Shown: one piece after another, positions 8,918 through 16,287 of the stretch
Layout of the letters: every line of letters begins with the position of its first letter
Position numbering within the stretch: the first letter of the stretch is position 1
Source of the DNA: Desulfobacterales bacterium
GTDB taxonomy: Bacteria > Desulfobacterota > Desulfobacteria > Desulfobacterales > Desulfosalsimonadaceae
Reading direction: 5' to 3'
Length of the DNA stretch: 64,000 nt
Assembly: GCA_018335195.1 (NCBI GenBank)
Contig: JAGXKN010000001.1
Location: forward strand, 124,001 to 188,000
Translations under genes and position numbers: made by a program
Notes under the pieces: generated by a model
Told to the model about the DNA's origin: nothing
Database searches by the model: none
The model's input: the letters and a program-made list of their open reading frames with translations, nothing else

Positions 8918-9553
8918 ATGCGGGTCTTATCCCATCTTTTTGAAAAAAACCGGAAGTGGGCGGAACGAATCAAGCGCTCGGATCCCGATTTTTTCGCCCG
9001 CCTGGCAAAGCAACAGGCCCCGCAATACCTTTGGATCGGCTGTTCGGACAGCCGGGTGCCGGCAAATCAGATCGTGGACATGCCCCCGGGCGAAGTGTTT
9101 GTCCACCGAAACATCGCCAACCTGGTGGTCCACACGGATGTCAACTGCATGTCTGTGATCCGGTACGCAGTGGAGGTATTAAAAATAAAGCATATTATTG
9201 TATGCGGCCATTACGGCTGCGGCGGCATCAAGGCGGCCCTGGCCGGCGACGGTCATGGTGAGATCAAAGACTGGCTGGAAAATGTAAAACGCCTCGGCCG
9301 CCGGCACCGGCACAAAATCGATGCATGCCGTGACGAAGATGAAAAGCACGATCTGCTCTGCGAACTCAATGTCATTGAACAGGCCGTCAACGTATCGCGC
9401 ACCCCGATGGTTCTGCAGGCCTGGCAATCCGGCCGGGAACTGGCCGTGCACGGCTGGATATACCGGATTGAAGACGGTATATTAAAGGACCTGGATATTT
9501 GCATCACCGGTCCGGAGGACACTGGAAGCCCGACAAGCTCCCGGGGGGACTGA
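8918..9553 (+). CDS. can: Beta-class carbonic anhydrase
   Basis: 211-residue zinc enzyme interconverting CO2 and bicarbonate. The zinc ligands are visible as C42 in CSDSR (with D44 and R46 as the Asp-Arg dyad), H98 and C101 in CGHYGCGG. The HRNIANLV and SRTPMVLQAWQSGRELAVHGW segments are typical of the bacterial clade. The start ATG follows GGAAG. Its own upstream region (8751-8917) is AT-rich just before the gene. In an anaerobe it would supply bicarbonate for carboxylations or handle CO2 from substrate oxidation. Confidence 0.95.
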   Translation: MRVLSHLFEKNRKWAERIKRSDPDFFARLAKQQAPQYLWIGCSDSRVPANQIVDMPPGEVFVHRNIANLVVHTDVNCMSVIRYAVEVLKIKHIIVCGHYGCGGIKAALAGDGHGEIKDWLENVKRLGRRHRHKIDACRDEDEKHDLLCELNVIEQAVNVSRTPMVLQAWQSGRELAVHGWIYRIEDGILKDLDICITGPEDTGSPTSSRGD

Positions 9554-9647
9554 AAAAGCCGGGGGTACAGTGCCGTAGCATATTGTCCCGATCAACTGAG
9601 AAAAACCCATCAGGCCGGCTATCTTTCCCCGGAAAAAAAGGTGAGGT

Positions 9648-10421
9648 ATGACGGACCCAACAGCAAAACCCGCAGCCCTGGTCACCGGCGGTGCCCAGGG
9701 CATCGGCCAAGCCATCGCGGAGCAGTTTTTAACAGACGGCATGAACGTGCTGATCGCAGACTGCGACAGCCAGGCCTGCGAGGAAGCCGCAGCGGAGCTG
9801 GGAAAAGACGGAAATCCGGCTGCGGTGCGCTGTGATGTATCAGATGAAGGCGATGTCAAAACCGCGGTTTCAGAAACCATCCGGCGATTTGCCAGGCTTG
9901 ACGTGCTGGTCTGCAATGCGGGAATCAGCGGTTATTTCGGTGTGCCGGTCACGGAGCTGCGCCTTGAGCAGTGGCAGCGCGTAATCAGTGTTAATTTAAC
10001 CGGCTGTTTTCTGTGCGCCAGGCACGCGGTGCCGTATCTGGACAAAACCGGCGGATGCATCATCAACATTGCATCCACCCGGGCCCTGCAGTCCGAACCC
10101 CACACCGAGGCATATGCCGCATCCAAGGGCGGCATAGTCGCGCTCACCCATGCCATGGCGGTCAGCCTGGGCCCCCGGATTCGCGTGAACTGCATCAGCC
10201 CGGGCTGGATTGAAACCGCAGCGTGGCAGAAAAAGAGCAAACGCGAAAACCCCCGGCTCACCGAAGCAGATCATTTACAACACCCGGCGGGCCGGGTGGG
10301 CGACCCCCGGGATGTGGCCGGACTTGCGGGCTGGCTGGCATCAAACCGGACCGGATTTATCACCGGACAGAACTTCGTGGCAGACGGCGGCATGACCCGA
10401 AAAATGATTTACACGGAATAA
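9648..10421 (+). CDS. Short-chain dehydrogenase/reductase (SDR)
   Basis: 257-residue classical SDR. The cofactor motif TGGAQGIG lies at residues 13-20, NAG at 90-92, catalytic Ser at 143 (INIASTRA), and the YxxxK pair at Y156/K160 (YAASK). The C-terminal half has ISPGWIET and GQNFVADGGMTRKM, as in 3-oxoacyl-ACP-reductase-like SDRs. The acidic residue D38 at the end of the second beta strand (LIADCD) favours NAD(H). The substrate is not predictable. It is probably co-transcribed with the DUF72 gene 36 bases on. Confidence 0.9.
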   Translation: MTDPTAKPAALVTGGAQGIGQAIAEQFLTDGMNVLIADCDSQACEEAAAELGKDGNPAAVRCDVSDEGDVKTAVSETIRRFARLDVLVCNAGISGYFGVPVTELRLEQWQRVISVNLTGCFLCARHAVPYLDKTGGCIINIASTRALQSEPHTEAYAASKGGIVALTHAMAVSLGPRIRVNCISPGWIETAAWQKKSKRENPRLTEADHLQHPAGRVGDPRDVAGLAGWLASNRTGFITGQNFVADGGMTRKMIYTE

Positions 10422-10456
10422 AATCCCCGAAAAATATCTGCTTTCAAGGAGGCCTC

Positions 10457-11176
10457 ATGGTTCGCATCGGATGCTGCGGGTTCGCAAAAGCACAGGACAA
10501 GTATTTCGCCGCTTTCCGTGCGCTCGAAGTGCAGAAAACCTTTTACCAGCCGCCCAAGACCGCAACGCTTGCCCGGTGGCGGCACAACGCAGCCCAAGAC
10601 TTCGAGTTCACGGTCAAGGCCTGGCAGTTGATAACCCACAGATCCGCCAGCCCGACCTACCGCAGGGTGAAAACGCCTTTGTCCGAGCAGGAAAAAACCC
10701 AGGTCGGGGATTTCCAGTTAAACGACCTGACCCGGCAGGCCTGGGAAAAGACCCTTGCCTGCGCCCGGGCCCTGCACGCGGACAAGATCCTGTTTCAGTG
10801 CCCGGCAAGCTTTCAGCCCACGGATCAAAATATGGAACGGGTGGCCCGGTTCTTCCGGGCCATTGACACCGGAGGATGTCTCCTGCTGTTCGAACCCCGC
10901 GGCAAATGGCAGGATACAGACATTGACCAGGTCTGCCGGATATCCGGGCTGTACCATGCGGTGGATCCCTTCAAGCGGCTTCCGGTCACCAGCGGTATCC
11001 GCTACTATCGACTGCACGGGATTTCCGGCTATTATCACCGATACACCCCGGAAGAACTCAAGCAGCTCCGAGCCATGGTAAGCACCCAGAACCCCAATTA
11101 CTGCTTTTTCAACAACGTGTCCATGTTTGAGGATGCAGCCGCATTCCAGCAATTAAACGGCAAAGACGTCTTATAA
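10457..11176 (+). CDS. DUF72 family protein
   Basis: 239-residue protein of the DUF72 (YecE-like, TIM-barrel) family. It begins MVRIGCCGFAKAQDKYF, the usual 'iGtsGf...Y' opening, continues with QKTFYQPPKTATLARWR and FEFTVKAWQLITH, and ends with YCFFNNVSMFEDA, matching the conserved 'y.yFNN....A..na' tail. ATG 10457 is preceded by AAGGAGG (10446-10452). The open frame continues upstream over the SDR gene but this ribosome site decides the start. The biochemical role is unknown for the family. The EamA permease starts 7 bases downstream. Confidence 0.88.
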   Translation: MVRIGCCGFAKAQDKYFAAFRALEVQKTFYQPPKTATLARWRHNAAQDFEFTVKAWQLITHRSASPTYRRVKTPLSEQEKTQVGDFQLNDLTRQAWEKTLACARALHADKILFQCPASFQPTDQNMERVARFFRAIDTGGCLLLFEPRGKWQDTDIDQVCRISGLYHAVDPFKRLPVTSGIRYYRLHGISGYYHRYTPEELKQLRAMVSTQNPNYCFFNNVSMFEDAAAFQQLNGKDVL

Positions 11177-11183
11177 CAAAAAA

Positions 11184-12077
11184 ATGGCACACCGCAATCA
11201 ATGGCTTCCAATCCTCGGCCTGGTCATGCTGGCCTTTATCTGGGGATATAACTGGGTAATCATGAAAACGGCCCTGACCTTCTGCGGTCCGTTTGCCTTC
11301 GGGGCCATTCGGGCGGTCATCGGCAGTATGGTGCTGTTTTTCGTTGCAGCCGTTTCCGGCCGCTCCCTGCAGCCCGGTTCATGGCCGGCAATCCTGCTTT
11401 TGGCACTTTTGCAGACAACGGGCTTTTTCGGATTTTCCATATGGGCCCTTGTCAGCGGCGGGGCCGGAAAAACCGTCATGCTCGTATACACCATGCCCTT
11501 CTGGCTGCTGCTGCTGGCATGGCCCCTGCTGGGAGAGCGAATCCACAGATGGCAGGCAATTGCCGCAGGCCTAGCCTTCTGCGGACTGGTCTTTCTGTTC
11601 CACCCCTGGAAAAGCCATCCGTACCTGGCAAGTACCGTGCTGGCCAGCCTGGCCGGCCTTTGCTGGGCGCTTGCCGGGGTGTGGAACAAATATTTCCGCG
11701 CCCGGGTGCAGGTGGATCTGCTTGCGGCAAACGCCTGGCAGTTAATGGCGGGCGCGGTTCCCCTCATCCTGATCGCCCTTTTTGTCGAGTCCCGGGCCAT
11801 CGAATGGACTCCGTACTTTATCGGCGCTGTTGCCTACAACGCCGTACTGGCCACTGCCGTGGCCTGGAGCTTATGGTTTTTCGCCCTGCAGGAAATGCCC
11901 GCAGGCATGGCTGGTCTGGGCACACTGACAGTGCCGGTACTGGGCGTGCTGGCGGCATGGCTCCAGCTGGGCGAAGTGCCGGGCCCGTGGGAGGGCCTCG
12001 GCATGGTGCTGATATTCTGCGGGCTGGCCCTGCTATCCGGCCTCGGAGCGATCTTCTATAGAAGCCGGCAGCCCTGA
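11184..12077 (+). CDS. EamA/DMT-family transporter
   Basis: 297-residue inner-membrane protein with ten predicted hydrophobic segments arranged as two EamA repeats. The first repeat opens LVMLAFIWGYNWVIMKTAL, a typical family start with a conserved W-G-x-N region. The second repeat has the YNAVLATAVAWSLWFFALQE and ALxxLTVPVLGVLAAW-type segments. Members export small metabolites or amino acids, but the substrate cannot be read. It ends the short SDR-DUF72-EamA run; a 285-base spacer separates it from the exported-protein operon. Confidence 0.88.
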   Translation: MAHRNQWLPILGLVMLAFIWGYNWVIMKTALTFCGPFAFGAIRAVIGSMVLFFVAAVSGRSLQPGSWPAILLLALLQTTGFFGFSIWALVSGGAGKTVMLVYTMPFWLLLLAWPLLGERIHRWQAIAAGLAFCGLVFLFHPWKSHPYLASTVLASLAGLCWALAGVWNKYFRARVQVDLLAANAWQLMAGAVPLILIALFVESRAIEWTPYFIGAVAYNAVLATAVAWSLWFFALQEMPAGMAGLGTLTVPVLGVLAAWLQLGEVPGPWEGLGMVLIFCGLALLSGLGAIFYRSRQP

Positions 12078-12259
12078 GAGAGTGCAGGCGGACCGGATTC
12101 GCCCTTACAGCGACTCAATGCCCCGGAGCACAAAAAAAGACAGCCGCTCTGCGTTGTTTTAGAATATCCACGAGATTTTTCCGCGTGCCCTCTTCTAACG
12201 GTGCAGAATCAGAGTCCGAATCATTTCAGATCATATTTTTCGAAAAAAACAATTCCGCC

Positions 12260-12288
12260 TTTACATACAACTCGATTCTTAGTATATA
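12260..12288 (+). promoter_or_regulatory. Candidate sigma-70 promoter for exported-protein operon
   Basis: TTTACA (12260-12265) and TATATA (12283-12288) are separated by 17 bases in an AT-rich stretch about 75 bases ahead of the first ATG of the seven-gene exported-protein operon. The rest of the 12078-12362 spacer shows no gene. Confidence 0.5.
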
Positions 12289-12362
12289 TTTTTAACCATA
12301 GTATATTTCCACCCGTATCCGCATTCGTCTTTTGATCACCCGATCACCAAGGAGACAAGAAA

Positions 12363-13673
12363 ATGAATAAACCATTATTTTTTCGGGGGATTTTAATTTT
12401 TTTACTCTCTCTGGCAATTGCCGTCCCCCTGTATGCGCAGGTTGAAGACACCGCCCCGGCAGAACAAACCCAGGGAGAAGGCGGGGGAATGCTCGACGGG
12501 ATATTCAAAGCAGTCGGCAAAGCGGCACAGGACTCCCTGGAAGAAGGCATCGAGGAATTCGTCGGAAACTACGAGGGTCGGATCGGAGAAGTAAAACTTC
12601 TGGAAAGACGAGGAAATGAAATTGTTCTAGAAGTAGAATACGAAAAAGTCAAACGCAGAGACGGTGTTTCCGTACAAGGCGGAGTGATGCGATGGGGCGA
12701 ACCCCTGGACGGTTTTTCCAGTACGATTTCTCCCGTACAGGGCAAAAAGGGCACTGTGACACTCAGAATCGGCCGGGATCAGCAGGCGGCAAATGATGAA
12801 TGGGGCTCGGCCGCAGAAGCAGTGAAATCCGATCAGATCCACCTTTACCTGGTGCGGGAGACCAATCCGGAGCGTCCGTTTGGCAGCCTGGTCTATGATT
12901 TCCCCAAAACATGGACAGACAGCAGCGAAATCGAAACCCCTGCGCAAAACATGGAAGCAGAAGCCGATTCAGAGGAAACCATTGAACTGGCAGCGGGTGA
13001 AACCAGTGAGGAAAGTGATACGGTGGGCGCCGGTGCTGCAGTCATACGGCCCGGAACAACATTAAAGCCGCTGCAAACCGCAACTGCCGAGAAGTCGGCA
13101 CCGAGGCCTGCTTCAGAGGCAGGCGGCCTAACGCGGGAAGTCGCTGTTGCAGCGGAAAAGGCGGAAATTCGGCATGCGGTTTCCGAATATAATTTCTTTG
13201 CCCGGGCGGGCAAGGCACAGTGGAAAAGCAATGCCGGACCACTGCCCTTTCCGGGATCGGACAACGACAGGCGCGGCTTTGCAAGAACACTGAAAAACGG
13301 TGTCATCTGCCCCAACAACAAGGCGGCAAACCTTTTGCAGACTCATCCGCAGTGGGAAGTCGGCGGATGGATACAAGGCCGCTTTCCGCTGATGCGGCTT
13401 GACAGAAACGTCAGCTTTAAATCCACCGGCGCTCTGCTAAAGGATGCGGAGACCTCCGACGGGGTTGTGATGTCTGTTTTTGTCCTGGAACAGGGTAAAA
13501 ACGCCCGGCGCGTGCTTCGCAAACACATTACCAACCGCGGCTATACCCCGCTGGAAGCCGACCTGTCCGCCTGGGCGGGCAAACCCGTCAACATTGTTCT
13601 GCGGGTGTCTGCCGGCCGAACCAGTGCCCAGGACTGGGCGGTCTGGGTGAACCCCAAGCTGGTCAAGCAATAA
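12363..13673 (+). CDS. Exported protein with C-terminal carbohydrate-binding-like domain
   Basis: 436 residues. A signal peptide (GILIFLLSLAIAVPLYA|Q) is followed by a glycine-rich start and a compact N-domain (about 40-185) containing GRIGEVKLLERRGNEIVLEV. An acidic Ser/Glu/Thr-rich linker spans about 186-260. The C-domain (about 270-436) has THPQWEVGGWIQGRFPL, YTPLEADLSAWAGKPVNIVL and a closing DWAVWVNPKLV. That layout resembles NPCBM-like jelly-roll sugar-binding modules; it is pattern recognition only. ATG 12363 follows AAGGAGAC. It is first in the seven-gene exported operon and is not itself a YYLP paralogue. The function is unknown. Confidence 0.8.
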   Translation: MNKPLFFRGILIFLLSLAIAVPLYAQVEDTAPAEQTQGEGGGMLDGIFKAVGKAAQDSLEEGIEEFVGNYEGRIGEVKLLERRGNEIVLEVEYEKVKRRDGVSVQGGVMRWGEPLDGFSSTISPVQGKKGTVTLRIGRDQQAANDEWGSAAEAVKSDQIHLYLVRETNPERPFGSLVYDFPKTWTDSSEIETPAQNMEAEADSEETIELAAGETSEESDTVGAGAAVIRPGTTLKPLQTATAEKSAPRPASEAGGLTREVAVAAEKAEIRHAVSEYNFFARAGKAQWKSNAGPLPFPGSDNDRRGFARTLKNGVICPNNKAANLLQTHPQWEVGGWIQGRFPLMRLDRNVSFKSTGALLKDAETSDGVVMSVFVLEQGKNARRVLRKHITNRGYTPLEADLSAWAGKPVNIVLRVSAGRTSAQDWAVWVNPKLVKQ

Positions 13674-13720
13674 CCCGACAAGGAGTTTAGAAGCTTACCC
13701 GCAAACCCGGAGCAACGCCC

Positions 13721-15208
13721 ATGCGAAAATTTGCCGCTGTCATATTTTCATTATTTCTCGGCATGACCGCCCAGGCTGCAGACTCTTCCCCGGATGCAAA
13801 CAAAACGCTCAAAATCCACCGGGATACCGTTCAGGCAGCCAGATCCACGCAAACCTTTGAGTTCCAACCGCAAACCGCAATACAAATCAAAAGACCCATA
13901 CCATCCAGGCTGAAAAAACTGCGACCGGTGATCCCGGCAGCCGAACCCGGGGGGCCGGACCCGTCGGCCACCCTGGATTTAAGCGACGTGATCAATGATC
14001 CCGCACTTCTTGAGGATCTGGGCATAGTCTGCGGCTGGGACAGTCACCTAATCCTCCAGGACAAGGCTGCGGGAAATGTTTTTTATTACATCCCCCGCGC
14101 GTTTTTGCTCAAACGCGATGCAGACGGCTATCGACTCAATGTTCAGTACAATACCCGCGCTGAAGCCGGACAGCCTTCCGTGATGATCACCGCGGAACTC
14201 CAGGCGCCGCATCTGCCTGGGGATATCCATCTGCTGAAATCGATCCTGCGCCAGGCATTTGCGCTAAAGCCCGCGGACGCACTTACGATCAAAGCATTGC
14301 CCGGCCTGGGGGCAACAGTGGATCTGCAGGCCCTGGCCACCGGCCTGGCCCTTCCGGCTGAACGAATCCATTTAAATCCGCCGGCACATTTAAAACAGGT
14401 CTTCAGGCTTACCCTCTCGCTAACACAGGACGAAACCGAGGAAGTCCTGGCCCAGATCACCCATGACGGCCTTGTGGGAACCCTGAACGTGGCAGTTGAG
14501 CAGACCCGTATCCCCGTTCCCATACGTATCCGGTATGCGCAGTTTTCCGGCCCCCGGCTGAAAGGATTTGATGCGTGGGCCAAAGGCCTGGGCATTACAT
14601 CCCTTGAAAACGTAACAGACTTTCCGGTGGCCCTCAAGGCAATCAATGCCTACCGCCTGAAAAACGGCAAGCTCGAAAGAATTTCCAAGAAACTCAAGTC
14701 CTTGCGTATTGAACCGGGAACAGACAGACCACTGAAGCTTCCCGCAGCTGAAAAGCTTCTGGGCGACAACCTCATGGTGACCTGGATGGGACTTGATATA
14801 GACGGCAATTGTACGGACTGCCTTGAGACCATAGATCATCGCATCCGCAAAGGCGTGGCGCTGGCCCCGGGCAGCCGGATTCACATGGAGGCCATACCCG
14901 GATTGTTTGATGAATTCGGCGTATACAAGTTAATTATTCATGTCCAATCCCCCTATTTTACCGCTCAGGCTTCAACGGTGCAGAAAAAGGAAATCACGCT
15001 GACCGCGGGCGACAATGTCAGCGAAAATCTCATGGTTTATGTTCCCACAGACAAGGGCGCGGATCCGCTGCTGTACAAATACCGCCTCGAAGCCGTCACG
15101 CAGACCGGGCAAACCCGGATGGCTCCGCATTGGGAGGACGCCAGAAAACTGACCCAGTTTTTCGGATCCAGCCAGGTCGAAGCATTATTCAATGATGTTA
15201 ACAACTAA
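13721..15208 (+). CDS. Exported protein, distant YYLP-type relative
   Basis: 495 residues with a signal peptide (FAAVIFSLFLGMTAQAA|D). After a basic Lys/Pro/Arg-rich segment, the core opens with VFYYIPRAFLLKRDADGYRL. This matches the YYLP...DG...fsl motif of the three downstream paralogues (YYIP codons at 14084-14095) but the rest is strongly diverged. A later part has a CTDC pair (residues about 366-369) and a tail YKYRLEAVTQTGQTRM resembling the paralogues' final beta strands. No known family is recognised. It starts 47 bases after the previous gene and ends 15 bases before the next, so it is part of the same operon. Confidence 0.78.
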   Translation: MRKFAAVIFSLFLGMTAQAADSSPDANKTLKIHRDTVQAARSTQTFEFQPQTAIQIKRPIPSRLKKLRPVIPAAEPGGPDPSATLDLSDVINDPALLEDLGIVCGWDSHLILQDKAAGNVFYYIPRAFLLKRDADGYRLNVQYNTRAEAGQPSVMITAELQAPHLPGDIHLLKSILRQAFALKPADALTIKALPGLGATVDLQALATGLALPAERIHLNPPAHLKQVFRLTLSLTQDETEEVLAQITHDGLVGTLNVAVEQTRIPVPIRIRYAQFSGPRLKGFDAWAKGLGITSLENVTDFPVALKAINAYRLKNGKLERISKKLKSLRIEPGTDRPLKLPAAEKLLGDNLMVTWMGLDIDGNCTDCLETIDHRIRKGVALAPGSRIHMEAIPGLFDEFGVYKLIIHVQSPYFTAQASTVQKKEITLTAGDNVSENLMVYVPTDKGADPLLYKYRLEAVTQTGQTRMAPHWEDARKLTQFFGSSQVEALFNDVNN

Positions 15209-15223
15209 CGCGGAAACGGGAAT

Positions 15224-16261
15224 GTGAAAACCGCACACATGAAATATCTGTTGCTGGCGGTCATCCTGGTGCTGTGCGGCGGCGCTGTATGCCGGGCCGC
15301 GCCCGATCTGGATCGCTTCACAGACATCGCAGGCGTGCGGATATACCGGGATCACGAGAACCCCGCCAAGTGGTATATGATGCCGGCCCGGCCCGTGCTG
15401 GACAAACGGGCCGACGGGACCCCGGACTACGGACTGGCCCTGTACCGCTACCTGGGACGCAAAGGCACGAGCGATTCCGGGGATTTTTGGGTGCGGGGAG
15501 TTCTCACATTCGGCATTGACCGCTCGCGCAAATCCGAAATTTCCGCAAAAATTCGCAAAGCGTTGCGCGCTAAGGGTATCGGAGCGCCCGAAACGAGTAC
15601 CATGCCGATTTCGGAAACCCGCATTTCCCTGATGTTTGCAGACGAGCAAGACTCCCGGTCCTTTTCCACCCGGTGGAAAGGCGGCACCCTGGTGCTGCCC
15701 CTGAATGCCCGGCTGGCTGAAATTCTGTGGGATGCCGTCACAGCCGGCCAGACCCAGGTGAGCCTGGCCATTGATGAGACCCTTGCGGGGGTACGCAAAA
15801 CCGAGGATCAATGGGGGCCTGCTTTTACCGCCCAAACCTGGGTCGTGCCGATTGAAATGGACATGAATGCCCATCCGGACCATTTCCGGCGCACGGATCT
15901 CGGGGCGCGGATGAAAGTGGGCTATACCGGCCTGAACGTTTTCTGCTTTGACTTCCTGGAAAACCTGGAAGAAAACCTGTACGCCAAGATCGTGGAAGTG
16001 GCCATCCCCACGGCCGGCAGGGACCTGGTGGAAACTCTGACATTCCGGGCCAATGGCGATTACCGCCGCCGCATCGAGTTCAAGCTGGCCAAAGACCTGG
16101 ACCGGCCCTACCGTTACCGGATTTCCCGGATTTACAAAGACGGCAGCAAGCAAACCGGCCGGTGGAAAAAAAGAAGCGGAGAAGCCCTGCTGGATATCAC
16201 CGCCTATGAAAATACGGCGGATGCGGCCGAAAAAACCGGGCAGGCATCTCAGCATCCATGA
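15224..16261 (+). CDS. Exported protein, single-domain YYLP-type relative
   Basis: 345 residues. The signal peptide is MKYLLLAVILVLCGGAVCRA after a short leader; GTG 15224 is used here, with ATG 15239 as an alternative start. The motif KWYMMPARPVLDKRADGTPD corresponds to YYLP..P.v....DG.p in the following three genes. Like them it has an alternating beta-strand pattern and an RGVLTFGID block, but only one domain. A closing segment PYRYRISRIYKDGSKQTGRW resembles their final domain. No known function. Its end touches the next open frame, whose real start lies 26 bases downstream. Confidence 0.8.
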   Translation: MKTAHMKYLLLAVILVLCGGAVCRAAPDLDRFTDIAGVRIYRDHENPAKWYMMPARPVLDKRADGTPDYGLALYRYLGRKGTSDSGDFWVRGVLTFGIDRSRKSEISAKIRKALRAKGIGAPETSTMPISETRISLMFADEQDSRSFSTRWKGGTLVLPLNARLAEILWDAVTAGQTQVSLAIDETLAGVRKTEDQWGPAFTAQTWVVPIEMDMNAHPDHFRRTDLGARMKVGYTGLNVFCFDFLENLEENLYAKIVEVAIPTAGRDLVETLTFRANGDYRRRIEFKLAKDLDRPYRYRISRIYKDGSKQTGRWKKRSGEALLDITAYENTADAAEKTGQASQHP

Positions 16262-16287
16262 TTTGCCAGAAGAAAGGAGGGAGGAAG

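Noticed and set aside
15185-16255. 356-codon minus-strand frame opposite the exported protein at 15224
   Set aside because: No signal peptide, ribosome site or family match; the plus-strand product has a signal peptide and a shared motif.
16258-16287. ATG start ten codons upstream for paralogue A
   Set aside because: It overlaps the previous stop and would place the ribosome site AGGAGG inside the coding region; GTG 16288 follows that site and opens the signal peptide.
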